Below are positions 23,346 through 36,665 of a DNA stretch of 64,000 bases, one piece after another (within the stretch, counting starts at the first letter, position 1; each line of letters begins with the position of its first letter). The position numbers and the translations under genes are program-made. The stretch spans positions 2,976,001 through 3,040,000 of the forward strand of contig NBBA01000001.1 in NCBI GenBank assembly GCA_002794785.1, read 5' to 3'. The notes under the pieces were generated by a model. That model had not been told where the DNA came from and searched no databases. It saw only the letters and a list, made by a program, of their open reading frames with translations. The stretch is from Coniferiporia sulphurascens (Eukaryota > Basidiomycota > Agaricomycetes > Hymenochaetales > Hymenochaetaceae).

Positions 23346-24480
23346 TCACAAGCCTAACGCGTTCAGATAGGTAATTGGCAACGCACCGTCTATGGCCAGG
23401 ATAGGATGCGGAGAGGCTTTGTACACCTTGACTTCGACGGAGCGTCCGGCCTCCTCGAGCTTCTTGCCGTACGCAATTCCTTCGTCCCGTAGAATATCGA
23501 GCTCAGCCACTCCAATCCACGCATTCGGGGCCTTTTGGAAAGACTCCTCCGGGGCAAATATGGGAGAGTTGTCCCAGTTCTTGTAGTCCTCCTTGTTCGG
23601 TAGGTAGTTGTTCCTGAACCAGAGCATCCTGCCTGGTGACAGTCCCGGCGTATGGCGGTTCTCGCGCCATGATGCATATGGCTGCCCCGATTCGGAAGCG
23701 GTGTTGTCGACTACAGGGACCACCAGTAGCTGAAATGCCAGTGGTATCGGCGGTTCGTTTAGAGCGGCTTTGTGGGTGACAACGGCGGCTAAATTTCCCC
23801 CGCTAAAGCATAATTAGAACCGGGGGTTATACATTTGGAACTGACTGCACCTCGAAGAGCCTCCGACTGCGATACGAGAGGTGTCTACGGCGAGTTCGGA
23901 TTGTGCGTGTTCGAGAACCCAATGCAGTGCTTCAACCGCATCCTCGGCGGCAGCGGGATACGGATGTTCCGGCCCGAGGCGGTAATCTACTGAAACGACC
24001 ACACAGTTTGCTTCTAGAGTTAGGCACAAGGGTTCAGATGCTGAAGTGAGTAATAAGACGAGATCATGCATACTCAAGCACATGATGGCCGAGAAATGGT
24101 TTTCAGTGTCAATATTTCCCAGCGTCCAGCCCCCTGTATACAGATCATTGCTTATGCAGTTGTACAAATAATGCAGGGCCAAGGTTGTCCTTACCACCGT
24201 GGAAAAAGATGAAGACAGGCCATCCACCTTTTGGGGCCTTGGACGGCTCTTCTGGCCAGAAAACGCGTACTGTACACTTTGAGAGGGGAAAGTCCTTGAC
24301 GAGACCGACCTTTAGAGGAGTCGAGGATCCGGAGACCGGCTGCCCCTTGCGAACGGCGGGGTCCCAGGGGAGGAGATGGACGAGAGGGAGATTGGCAATG
24401 TGTGCATTATAGTAGGCAGCGTACTCCGGGTCGAGCCTGGGGATAATTTCAGGATGGAGGGGATTTAGGAACTCAGGCAT
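23346..24480 (-). CDS. HSL-type alpha/beta hydrolase (esterase/lipase)
   Basis: Exons 24480-24195, 24133-24074, 24013-23851 and 23802-23346 give 321 aa. The oxyanion-hole motif HGGGW spans the first splice junction (His94). VVVSVDYRLGPEHPYPAA is the typical strand-helix of the hormone-sensitive lipase family. The nucleophile elbow reads GSSSGGNLAA, where most relatives have GDSAGG; Ser169 is the likely nucleophile. The catalytic Asp lies in the AELDILRDEG block and the His in ASPHPILAID near the C-terminus. No signal peptide, so probably cytosolic. Substrate unknown. Confidence 0.9.
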
Positions 24481-24511
24481 GGCATGAACGGGACGATCGG
24501 ATATAGACGCC

Positions 24512-24519
24512 TATATATA
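24512..24519 (-). promoter_or_regulatory. TATA-like box of the esterase gene
   Basis: TATATATA 32 nt upstream of the esterase start codon, in the 186-bp divergent promoter shared with the D-serine dehydratase gene. That is close for a TATA box, so the leader would be very short. Confidence 0.3.
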
Positions 24520-24666
24520 GGAGTTCCATAAAAGGCAACCATACTCAGTAGTCCCGTGTTGCAGTGGACCGCTGACCGAGACTCGGATGGGAGCGCGTGC
24601 TGCAGTATGATAATCGACTAAACAACCGTTAGCAGGCACAATTATTCCATCTGCCCATCTCCAGCC

Positions 24667-26138
24667 ATGTCCCAGCAGACCAGCACGCCCATAGACCTCG
24701 TCGGGCGGCCCTCCAAGGACGCTCTTGTCAATGAGTTTTGCGGCAGGCCACTCACAAGCCTGCGCACGCCCGCCCTCGTCGTCGACCGAGCCGTGTTTGC
24801 GAAGAATTGCACGCGCATGCACGAAACCGCCCAGGAGTGGGGTGCTAGCTTTCGCGCTCACCTCAAGTCGCACAAGGTACTTAGCTCTACCCATCAGGTC
24901 TCTATATGCTCACGGGATCTTATGAAGACCACAGAGGGCACAAAGCTCCAGCTTATCACTGCAACCGGCCAGACCAATTCCGTTATCGTCTCGACTCTAA
25001 TGGAGGCCTGGGAGGTCTTCCGATCCGGGCTGGTCGCGGATGGCACAGTTAAAGACGTGGGCAACTTTCATTTGGTACATCTGAAGCGGGTCCTGAAGGT
25101 CCCCCGAGTCAGATTTTATATGGCTTGCCAGTGGCCGTCAATAAAATCGAGGACCTCTCCACCCTTTCGGATGCAATGAGCGCGCACGGCGCTGTGCTGA
25201 GACTTCACGTCGACCACCCGGACCAGATCGTGGCCCTCGAGACCTTCGAAGGCCAAAGGACCGAGGCGAAGCGATGGTCTGTCTTTGTCAAGGTTGATTG
25301 TGGAGACAAGTAAGTAGAAGGATAGCCTCATTAGCAAGCCTGTTCAACGATTTCCAGACGGGCAGGTCTCCCAGCAGCGTCCCCTTGGTTCGAAAGCCTT
25401 TTGACGAGGATTATCGCCTCTCCCGCCGTGTCTCTTTTCGGATTCTACTGCCACCAAGGAGGCTCGTATGCATCGACCTCCCTTGACCAAGCTTCGACGT
25501 TCCTTTCCCGCGAGCTTGAAGCAGTGAACACGGCTGCGGGCCTCGCCCTGGCTCTTCTTGCAGGATCTCTCAATGCGGGTGCACATTCGACTCCTTTCGT
25601 CCTCTCAATCGGCTCGACTCCAACAACGCACGCTGCTTCTGTAGCAACCCGGCTGTTGCTCGAGCAGCAGCTGAATGGTACACTAGAGCTGCATGCAGGG
25701 AACTACCCACTTCTGGACCTGCAGCAGCTCAATACGAGCCTAATTCAGCCGGAGAGAATATCACAGCGTGTACTGGCTACCGTGATCTCGTACTACCCTG
25801 GACGAGGTGCGGACGGGGAGGACGAGGCGATGTGCGATGCAGGAGCGATAGCCATGAGTAAGGACAGCGGTCCGATGGGAGGGTTTGGCGAGGTAATCGG
25901 GAAGAAGTGGCGACTGGGTAGGGTTTCGCAGGAGCATGGCATCCTTACCAGGACGGGGGCAGCGTTCCAAGGAGATACGAAGGACAGCGAGACCTTGAAA
26001 ATAGGGGAGCAAGTCCATATCGTCGGCCAGCATGCGTGCCTGATCGCAGCCGCGTATCCGTGGATGTATGTTTGCGACTCAGATGAGGGTGAGACGGACG
26101 CGGTAGTGGACGTTTGGGTCGTTTGGAAAGGATGGTGA
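24667..26138 (+). CDS. DSD1: D-serine dehydratase (DSD1-like)
   Basis: Exons 24667-24876, 24928-25056, 25113-25309 and 25358-26138 give 438 aa. Fold-type III PLP enzyme with an alanine-racemase-like N-terminal barrel: LRTPALVVDRAVF, then AHLKSHK, whose first Lys (67) should hold PLP. The C-terminal domain ends with GQHACLIAA; His403 and Cys405 match the zinc ligands of eukaryotic D-serine dehydratase. It converts D-serine to pyruvate and ammonia. Intron 1 (51 nt) is in frame without a stop; I removed it because SHKTTEGTKLQ is the conserved junction. The gene is divergent from the esterase. Confidence 0.92.
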
Positions 26139-26414
26139 ACCAACTTTGTACTTCAGAATCGGACCGGCCTCCGGAAGCAAAGTTGAATAAATATGTTTTG
26201 AAATTAATGCAGTCTAGCCCGCAATGTTTTTAGAGTGTTGGTGTAAGGAATAAGATATTCGTTAGTTCGAGTAACAGAGCGAGTGACCGGACTCGAGGCG
26301 CACGCGTTGGTAGTGTTGACGCCAAGTGTAATCAACGCCGCTGGTGGCTCAGTTGCAGTGGCCGTCTTCTCTTCCGACTATCTACAAGGGTAACCTGCTT
26401 AATTCTTTCTTGCG

Positions 26415-27562
<1,148 letters not shown>

Positions 27563-28434
27563 GTGTGCGGGAGAGGCGGGCCGCGTTGGTTGTACGATCG
27601 GACATACGATGGCTCGCTGTATGATATCAAGCAACTCGTGAGTTGCTTCGTACTTATCTCAGAAGATGCAAACTTACGAGCTTCCCTTACACAGTGCTGC
27701 TAACACCCGTCCCGGGCGGTGGGGGCGTATGCAGGACTCTTGGCCTGCTTAATGAGTACGCTCCTATAGGCTCATACCATTTGGCTCGTTATACCCCCCG
27801 ACCTGCGACCCAGCTGCCTAATAGCTGCGTACCTGTTCTTTTCTCAGGTTGTCTATGTATTTCCCGCGGGCGACCGGGACGAACCTCACGACTTGCACTG
27901 CTTAACTCTCTCGGACACGTAGCTGCTCATTTAGATACTCCACTCGCGGATAATTTGTACATCTTTTTTTTTCCGGAATAAAACATATGTAGCATGTGGG
28001 CAACAGCCGTTCCGAGGAATAGGCAGAGTGCAACGTAGCACGACGCGCGTGGTTGCGGCCTCGTTGCCTCTGCTACGTCTTGCCCCCTTTCGCCGTCTAT
28101 CGCCTATCCTGCTGCATTCTCAGGTCCATGCGCGCCGACTGCGGGTCCTCGTCGCGGCCGGGGCGTCTCCTGAGAACATCTGCGCTTCGGCGAGGAACAT
28201 GCGAGTTCGCTTTACACATGATCTCTATTCAGCTTCGGCCCCCCTGTTTAGTCCCTTTCTCGCCTATGTGTCCACTCTCTTGCCAGCTCAGAACTTAGTC
28301 GCAAGCCCGTCTATAATGCCAGCGAAACATCTCTCCCCTTGGAATATCGTGGCCGCTTTTCCCCGGCTCTGCTGCTGTTCCACGATAGCCTTGTCAATGT
28401 CCACAAGTCGATCAACGTGAATACAGCTGTTAAT
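27563..28434. other. intergenic, no gene seen
   Basis: 872 bp between two plus-strand genes. It holds a hairpin near the RAB4 3' end, CT-rich stretches towards the next gene and several short ORFs without coding character. Confidence 0.5.
27629..27648. repeat. inverted repeat, 9-bp stem
   Basis: AAGCAACTC and GAGTTGCTT separated by two bases, about 70 nt past the RAB4 stop codon. Confidence 0.5.
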
Positions 28435-30756
28435 ATGCGCAGGGAACGCGGACGCTCAATGTCTCCCTCGTTGCTCGAGCTGTTCATGGCTTCAAACAGC
28501 TTGTCGGACGACAAGCCGGACGTCGTACTGGACAATGCGGCCGTTGCACCATCGTCTGCCAGCACCCCGCAGTCTGGGTCCGGATCCGCCCCATTGCCAA
28601 CTGTCCCGTCCTCATCTGTGGCCAGTCCATCACCCTCGTCTAGTGCGACCGAGTCCGCATCTGCGATCGTATCCGCGCCAGAAAATGTCTCCTCTGCCGT
28701 ATCAAGTGTGCCAAAGGACGATCCAAGCCCGGCACCGACAGGCAGTACGTCGGTGATTTCCAGTTCAACGCCGACAGCCTCTCCTTCGGTAACCGTTTCC
28801 CAGAAAGCTCCTGGCCCGACGTCCGATACGTACGTATGGTTAATCGTGCGTTCCTCCTGTATGCGTTGACTTAAGTACGTCTTTCTAGCGTCTCGTCCAG
28901 CGCGGCACCCGCTGTACCGAACAACGTTGCTGTCGGTCCTAGTTCATCGCATATAACGTCCTCGCGTTCTGTATCAAAGAGCGAATCGTTTGTCACCGAT
29001 GCCCCGACGTCATCCGCTACGACCTCTTTGTCTAGCTCGCCTTCGTCTGTTGCGTCCACTTCCTCTCATTCCGCAGCCAGCTCCTCGGCGTCTGGACCTC
29101 CTAAATCCACACCGAAGGTAAGCTCTGCCGGGCCAACCGAATCCACATCAACCTCAACGACTGTTGTGATCACCCGGCATGCTCAGACAAGCGTAGCAAC
29201 AACAGGCAGTACGATCCGTGCATCACAGGTTACTTTATTCCGAGTCAATTAAACACCGTAAAGACTCAATTGTACCTCACAGAGTCCTATGGCTTCTACA
29301 TCCAGCCCAGCCAGTGTGGAATCTAAACAAACAGGTTTAGCCAGGCTACAGCCTACTCAACCAGTCACGTCGGGTTCAGCTGCGAGCGAGCCAAGCATAT
29401 CAATCAACCCAGGCAATAGCTTCGTTGGAAGCGCTCATACAACTTCCACTAGTAGGTTTTATGTGTTTTACTGTCTTTGAAACGTCTCTAATACACTCCT
29501 ATGTTTCTCCATGTCAGCTCGCGCCGATACCACGCTCTCAACCCCCGTGTCCGTGACTACTACAGAGTCCTCTGGGAAAACCGTGATCACAGCTCCTGCG
29601 CTTATCACAAGCTTGTCTGTTACAACTGGGACAAACGGCGTGCCGCAAACACACACTAGCGTCTTCGCCAACCCCACCAGTGCAAGCGACACTGAGTCTC
29701 TTAATGAGAAAACGTAGGCACTTAAACTATGTGCTATTCCGGCTTTTCTCACCACATGACTCGCTCCGTAGGTTCTGGGATAACAAGGGTACTGTAGCGG
29801 GAGTGTTTATCGTTGTGGCACTGGCGATATTAGCTTCCGTTCTGGGGACATTCATCTGCTGTCGTCGTCGGCGACAGAGGCGTGCTCATGACATGGCAGT
29901 GTCCGAAGACATGTCTCGTAGGGATATTTTCGAACAGCCCGTTACCTATCAAGCTGCTGGGAGGAGGGGTATTGGATTTGACTTCATTAGGGACGACCCT
30001 CAGCGGTATCTAATGTCCCCGAGTTTCACGAGTGGAGCAAGCGTTAGCCACGAAGAATCGCCCATCTCGCGCCATTCAAGCGATAACCATATTAGCGCCC
30101 TTGGTTTATCGGGCATACCCGCGAATTCACGCAAAGCTGAGCACGCAAGTGAAGACCCTTTTAGCGACTACCACCGACATATCCCCACGGCGGATAATAC
30201 CCGGCAGATAGTCCCGACTGAATCACATATATTTCCTATCAAGCATTCTGCCGACTCCAAACTCGAACGCACATCGGCGCCCGTGGACCGTCCTCCCTCT
30301 CTCGCACCCTCCACCCCTTCGATTTACCCGCCTTCCCTTCCAGCCGTTCCGGAAAAGGATGAAGATGACTACCTGTTTTACGAGCGCGAGACACAGCGTA
30401 GGCCTTTGTCGCAAGTAACCGCGTCGCCACCCAAGGCATTCATAGACGACGAAGCGGACCCAAGGAATCCATTTTACTTAGAACAGGATGCAAAGGTGGA
30501 ACGTGAAACACGTCCTCCGCAAATCCAAACAGGGCAGGCCTACCGGCCTTTGACGCCGCCAGACTCCTTCGTTGGTCACTCGGCTCTACCTTCTCCGACA
30601 ACATCTCAGTCGTCGCATGTCGAGACAGAGGCAGTGAGACCCCTTAATCCGTTCTCGGGTGCGTTTTTAGGAAGGCCTGTCTCAGCAAAAATCGAGCCCC
30701 TGCCGCGACCCATGCGCAGTCCTCTCCGAGTATCCTCTCCTTCCCTCAAAGGGTGA
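28435..30756 (+). CDS. Ser/Thr-rich single-span membrane protein (Mid2-like) A
   Basis: Exons 28435-28829, 28889-29228, 29283-29451, 29518-29713 and 29772-30756 give 694 aa. About 365 residues of Ser/Thr/Pro/Ala-rich, probably O-mannosylated ectodomain precede the block FWDNKGTVAGVFIVVALAI, a single span (about 375-398) and a Cys/Arg stop-transfer CCRRRRQRR. The 300-residue cytosolic tail is rich in Pro and acidic and has DPFSDY and NPF motifs (NPFYLE, NPFSG). No cleavable signal peptide is visible at the chosen start, so topology is inferred. Overall form is that of fungal wall-stress sensors. It is a paralogue of the gene at 37428, sharing the juxtamembrane block and the phase of the intron just before it. 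Confidence 0.85.
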
Positions 30757-30929
30757 ACCATTAAGTGACAGCGAACCTCGTACGCGTCTGTTGAACGGAC
30801 ACGAATTAAATTGTATATCGCAGACATCAGATCACAATCATGTACAGTATTTAGTATATAACCATGACTTATGCCCTTGATTTGGACCGACTAACGGGCC
30901 TAACATACAAAATTTAGTTCGAGACGGAT

Positions 30930-31888
30930 TCAACCCCACCGCTTCCACTCTGACCCCTGAGGTGGCTTCACGTCAACCTTGCCTTTCTTTACTTCTTCCC
31001 AGTTCGTGCTGAGAGTAGTTCCACCGCTCTCTTGGTAACTCTTCATCATGGCCTTCCTAGTGTCTTCGTCCGCGTCGGCGAAGAGCTTTTGGAAAAAGCC
31101 ATTTACGGCTGTGTCACCGCCTGCGTTGGGATCATCCTTTTGTGTGTCCTTGTCCGAGATTAACTCGTTCGTGAGAGCATCCCAGTTTTTACGTTGTCTG
31201 GCCTTAGGAACGGGTGCGTTTTGAGGAGTGGACGAAACAGAGGGACCCGGGATAGGAGCAGATTCTACAGGGGCTTGTCCAAGGGGTAAGTACTGCGTAG
31301 ACGGGGAGACTGAAATGAGGTACCATCTGACGAGCTGGCTACAAGAGTACCCCATCGACCCTGCACTCTCTTCACGAATCTTACTTCAACCTTTACCTTA
31401 CCCACGGTAAAGCTGCTCGCATCAGGGTCAATCTCGCCTTTCAGGGGACTCAGCAAGAGTTTCTTTTCGGGACCATTCTCATATGTGAACTATGGGATAT
31501 GGTGGGTTAATATATGCTGACTCCACAGAACGCGGTGTCTCACAGTTCGGGGCTCAAGCTTGATGGATACGCTATCCGGACTCGTGCTTTTGTCGTAAAT
31601 CTCTAAGGTGAGCCTCTCATCTGTCTCGTAGAAGGAGTGCCTGCAGGATAGACAGCGTTTGCCCTCAGTACGAGTTTAAAAACAGCGTGCCATGAGCGTA
31701 AGACAGCTCACCGAGGCTCTATGACCTGAGCTGCACTAGTAGCAGCCTCGGGGGTTGGCCCGTCTGAAGAGGGTCTAATATTGCTTTCAATATATCGTAG
31801 CGCACAGGCACACGACCAAGGTAGCTCACTGGTTCTGGGCAGGCTGAGGTCCGTCAGCGACTTGGATCGGGTCAGTAACTTGGGCCAT
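30930..31888 (-). CDS. SGT1-like CS/SGS co-chaperone lacking TPR
   Basis: Exons 31888-31830, 31774-31712, 31640-31544, 31489-31324 and 31273-30930 give 242 aa. After about 40 N-terminal residues comes a CS (p23-like) domain, PRHSFYETDERLTLEIYDK to GKVKVEVRFVKR. The C-terminal SGS domain follows with KNWDALTNELISDK, GFFQKLFADADEDTRKAMMKS and the terminal GSEWKRWG. Sgt1 links Hsp90 to SCF ligases and kinetochore assembly. The usual N-terminal TPR domain is missing: the first exon encodes only about 20 residues and no upstream TPR exon is seen before the divergent GST-like gene. Either this lineage has a short Sgt1 or TPR lies elsewhere. Confidence 0.9.
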
Positions 31889-32181
31889 TTGCAGAAAGAG
31901 AGTGTGGTAGAAGGACGGTGGAGGGTTTACATGGGTCGCCACCGAGCTGGTATCGCTTTAAACGCCTGCATGCGCGACCGGCAGCAGAGGCTCGGAACCT
32001 TCGAGATCTGCAAGCAGGCGTCACTTTGTCACATCCGTGTATATTGGTGACGCGTGACGAGTGACGAGTGGTGCGCTGACGTCGATCACATCGCCTACTT
32101 GGGCCGCGATTTACCACTGCTAGCACTTGAGCGGTATTAAACCCCCCGGCCTGCCAGGTCAGTCCTCTTCCACCACTCACC

Positions 32182-33570
32182 ATGACCACGCATATACCCA
32201 AGGCCGTCCTCTACTACAGCAAAGAGTCAGTCTGGTCTTCTTCGGGTAAGCTGGCTCCGTCAGTCTTTTACAATGTAGTAAACTAACATCAGCCCCAATC
32301 AGCACTCCTTACCCTGTCAGTCCAACAATAAGCTCCCACTTGTCCTGGCTGACATTCCAGCAGGGTGGAAAAAGGTTACGACGATGGTGAGGTAGAGCTC
32401 AAAGTAGTCGACATCGGTAAGAAATCACTGTCGCCCTGTATCGCTTGATGTACGCGATTGACATCGACGGCAGGGAGGGCGGAGAACCTGTCCATGAGTT
32501 TCCTCAGGATCAATCCTAAAGGTAAAGGACCAACATAATGGGCATTTTGAGCAAAACTAATCAGATTAAAGGCACTGTCCCAACTCTGGTCGTACCGCTC
32601 GAGAGGACTCTGGCTCCAAATGATGACCATCGTTATAAGGCGGTCACTGACACCAAGGTATACCACTTCATTCCGCATAGTGGCACATCGCTGATAACTG
32701 GAGAAGGCTGTGGTGGAATTTCTCGACAAGTCACGTTCCGCGATCTCTCGCACGCATACCATCTCTTCAGCTCCGGCCCCAGCTCTCGCGCCTGCCACCA
32801 TCGCGCTTTCTTCGACTGCTTCTACTATCATCGACTTGCTACACTCTGAGGACGCCGACCCAAATACGCTTTTCTACTACAACTACGTCTCGGATGCTAC
32901 ACTATCACGCACAGCAACCACGCTCCTCCCCTTCCTTACGGGGAGAAGAGATACCCTGGCTCTACTCCTTGCGAACAACGAGACTGCTGAGATCCAAGCA
33001 TCAGAGAAAACGCGGAAACTCTGGGAGAGTCGGAAGGCACAGATGGACGGTCTCTTGGATATTTACTCTTGGGCCGATAAAGATGACAACGCCCTTACTG
33101 CGGAGCAGAAAATGAAGCGGGACGAATTCCGTACTATTTCGCACGAACTTTGGGCGGTAAGGCTCAGGAAGGTGTTGATCACACTTGACAAGGAAATATC
33201 AGGCCCTTTCGCATTAGGTATGAAGAGCAATTATTGTACCAATAATACACATCTGATGCCCTACGCTTGTCTAGGAGATCAAGTTTCCATTGCAGACTTA
33301 CATCTCGGACCGTGGTTAGCGCGCGTTGTCTTTTTATGTGGGGGCCTCCCGGCCGACAACGGCGACAGTATTATCGCTAAAATTCAGACCCGCGTCGGGA
33401 ACGATTTTTCCCTACCTAAAAATTTTCAGACTTTCGTGTCTTCCGAAGTGGGCGCCGATCCTTCACTTGAGATTACTCCCGGGGACAAACGGACAAAGTT
33501 GGCTGCATTCTGGGATGCAATGAGGGCCCGACCTGGCTGGGTTAAAACCTATGGGGAGAAGTTGTATTGA
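32182..33570 (+). CDS. glutathione S-transferase-like protein
   Basis: Exons 32182-32245, 32303-32315, 32364-32416, 32474-32521, 32572-32657, 32707-33217 and 33275-33570 give 356 aa. The thioredoxin-like N-domain reads KAVLYYSKESVWSS, ALLTLVEKGYDDGEVELK, FLRINPKGTVPTLVVP (with the cis-Pro) and a later AVVEFLDKSR. The helical C-domain holds GDQVSIADLHLGPWLARV, typical of fungal GSTs. Exon 2 is 13 nt. The long C-domain is about 100 residues above a standard GST. Detoxification or thiol transfer is inferred. No organelle signal is visible. Confidence 0.87.
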
Positions 33571-34186
33571 GTAAAGATGAATATCGAATTTTCTGCAAAC
33601 CCGCTTCGAAGCAAATGTAAATTTTACGGTCACTGCAATGTTGTACGAAATTTTTGTGATGTATTCTCCGTTCGATGCCGTATGCTCAAGTACTCTTCCG
33701 TTGAGAATCCGCTGACTTGTTGGGTGCATACGGTTTGAAGGCACCACTGCGGCACGCTGGGAAAAATTGACGAGAAAATCCTTTAATAGTATTTGAAAGC
33801 TGGTATGATGAAGCGAATATAATAACATAAGAGTTCAAGAATATATACTTTTCGAACAAAAATCATAGGTACGAAAAAAAAGAGCGGAGTCGATTTTTAC
33901 AAGTCCAACGGTGCCATTGCAGAAAGTGCCATAACAAGTCGCTTGCACGAGCTACTGGGGAGAGGGGAATGGGTGACCTAGGCAAAGCTTAAAGAGAACA
34001 GTAATGAAGGTATGCAAGTAGGCTTGTACAGATTGTGGCAGATTATCCTGTGAAATTACATAGGGCCGGGTTGGTTAACGACGGGAAAAAGGAGAAGAGG
34101 CACCCCTGCCGAGTAGAGACGAAGAACATGAAAGGCGGTTAAGTGAATGCTCGCAAGTAGGGTCCGTAATGAGCAATATCATGCAT
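33571..34186. other. intergenic, no gene seen
   Basis: 616 bp between the convergent GST-like and GT31 genes; AT-rich 3' UTR material, nothing recognised. Confidence 0.5.
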
Positions 34187-36665
34187 TTAGTACATGTCAG
34201 GATCGTTGCCGGGTGAGTGTGATATGCTGTCCGCCAAGTGTTCCTTCACTTCCTCGGCAGTCTGTTCTTCGCCCTCGAGAAGTGCAAGCGCTGCCTCCAA
34301 AAACCAGGGGTTCTTCTTAATAAAGTGCACGACGACAGTCCCACCAACGCGCTTATCTTCATAACGACGCCGCCGGCCCTCGCGGGCACTCCATGCGCCC
34401 TCAGCGGTCGTCGTCCCGTCTTCACGCAGCTTAGACATGTCCGAACCCTCGACGAGTGCCTCCACACCTTGTAGCGTCGTGAGGTCGGCGAGTGGCGGAC
34501 TATAGCGTACACCAAACGTCGAGACACTTGAATACGCCCATGAAGTTGGGGAGGACCCATCACCGATTGGCGCGGCGGCTGCCGGCGGTGGGGACACCAG
34601 GTCTCCCAGAAGCTCGCTTGCGGAATTAAGGTATGAGAGGATGCCTTTTCGTACTCGTGTGATTTCGGACGGGAAAAGAAAGCCATGTGAGTACCTGCTC
34701 GAATTAATATCAGTAATTTGAAACAAGATATGGAAAAGAAAACCTTACACTGTACCCGCCCGAGGGTGGTCGTATATCCAACATCTCTCACTCTTCCATC
34801 GCACCTCTGGAGCTCGAGGATGGTACCTCATCCATTTCGCCACCTGCTTGTCTTCCTTGCCCTTCGTCATGCCCTTCACAGCCGAATCATGAGCCACCCA
34901 ATCCACAATATTCCAACTCAATGCATATAACTCCCCCGCCATGAACTGGTTCTTGACGAGATAACCCCAGTAAATGAGTGGATCGTCAAGCGATGTCGGT
35001 AAATATTCGCGGGTGTGGTACTCTGGGGTACGGAGGTCGTGACCCGTCCCAGTAGCATTTACAACCGCTCCCGACGACGTAGGCTTGTGAACATCAGGTT
35101 CCGGCATATCAGTATGTGATGTTTCCGAGTCTGGATATCTGGAGTGTAATGTACTGTTGTCGTGCGCGGACCGCGACTTGGTATGAAGCTCTACCCTCAA
35201 ACGTGCTTCCAATTCGGCGAGCATAACGAAGGAGTCGTCATCCACCTTAACGACGAAATCGGGCCGCACCCAAGGGGTTTGTTCACCGGTCGCCTGCAGT
35301 TCTTGATGCACTGATTTAGGGTCATGTTTGGCCAGACGAACTGGCCCACTTGCAGTGGAATTTGAATAGGAGAAGTTCGCCACATGATTGTAATCATGAT
35401 CAGAAATCAGTGGGGGCACCCAAGCCTCCTCGGAAGCCCATGAAAAAAAAGCATGAGTCTTCCCGTAGTTCATGTTTTCGGAAATCGGCAGCACGATCAT
35501 GTCGTTATAGGCTGTAACAGGGACCTTGCAATTAGTAAATTTACTTGCGCTAGCGCACATGTAACTTACTCTCCGCTTCTAGCTCTATCCTCCTCTCCCA
35601 GCTACTCCTCGGCTTACCTAGCACAAATCGAACAATTGTTCTACCTGTTCCTAAGCCACCGTCCCCTTCGCCTGCACCGTTTCGGCTGCGTTCGTGACTG
35701 GCCCAGGTACTCCTGATTAGCATGCGGCGCTCGACAGCTGAGTCCATTGAGAAAACACCCAGAAAGACGCCGGCCGGAGAATAGTCATCCAGGTGAGGGG
35801 GCGGGAAAGTGTTGGGAATAATGGAAGATAAGGAAGAGACGTCGGACGGGGTAAGTGAGTTGAAAGGATAGCCAGGGGAATAGGACGTAGCACCCATAGA
35901 GGGTGGCATAGAGGAGGAGGACGGGATCGAGCAGTAAGCACGCCATGGGAGAGGTTCCTTGTCGGGATTAAGGACGTGGATTAGGAGCAGGGTAAGTAAA
36001 ATGGCGAAAATAGTGAGGACGAGCAGGGAAACAAGCTGAGGAAAACGTAAACGGAAATTAACACCCTCTTTAAACGCAGAGAACAGAATACTCACAATTG
36101 ACGTAGGTTGAGTAGGGAACAACGGATGGCGAAGGACAATTCTTACAAATCTCCTGATAGACCTCGCACTGTACCAACTCTCTTTCCGCCGGCGTTTTCT
36201 TCTTCCCTCGCGAGAAGCAGTCCACCAACGCTGACTTCCATCATTCCACCAGCGGTTTCTCCTGTTCCGCGGCAACAATGGGCTGGTTGGTTCGCTGTCT
36301 GCGTCGGACGTGCAGGAAGAACTTGGTGCTGAGGAATAAAATTGGGGTAGCGGTGAACTAGTGCGCGAAGGAACGGGGGTGGAAGTCGCTGTTGAAGATT
36401 GGGAGAAGCGACCTGACTCGTGGGAAGGGGGATGAAGGAGACTGTCGGTGGAGGTCCTGTGGGGGGCAAGAGAGGACGAGGCGGACGCAACATACGAGGA
36501 GCGATCTCGAGCGTCGTGAGAGGAGCGCGGACGGGACTTTGCGGTCTCCGTTGAGTCAGAGCTGGACGCGCTGTCATAATCGTTATCTAGAGGATTAGGC
36601 GTAGATATTCGAGGGGGGATATTTCGCGTCGAGCGGGAGCCCAGGATACCGAGAGGAAAGGGCAT
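34187..36665 (-). CDS. family 31 glycosyltransferase (beta-1,3-galactosyltransferase-like)
   Basis: Exons 36665-35570, 35511-34749 and 34694-34187 give 788 aa. A long Ser/Arg-rich cytosolic tail (about 200 aa) precedes one membrane span (LVSLLVLTIFAILLTLLLI), so it is a type II Golgi protein. The catalytic part starts at GVFLGVFSMDSAVERRMLIR and continues with LEAETYNDMIVLPISENMN. It carries the metal-binding KVDDDSFV and a YSHGFLFP close, all typical of GT31. It probably adds a hexose to glycans in the Golgi lumen. Donor and acceptor sugars cannot be told from the sequence. It shares a 762-bp divergent promoter with the Ser/Thr-rich protein B. Confidence 0.9.

Noticed and set aside
26300..26400. 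tRNA-like stretch with ggtggctcagt
   Set aside because: No acceptor stem or T-arm pairing could be found.
27643..28420. Two plus-strand ORFs of 112 and 130 codons after RAB4
   Set aside because: Composition is random, no recognisable motif, and they overlap presumed UTRs and promoter of protein A.
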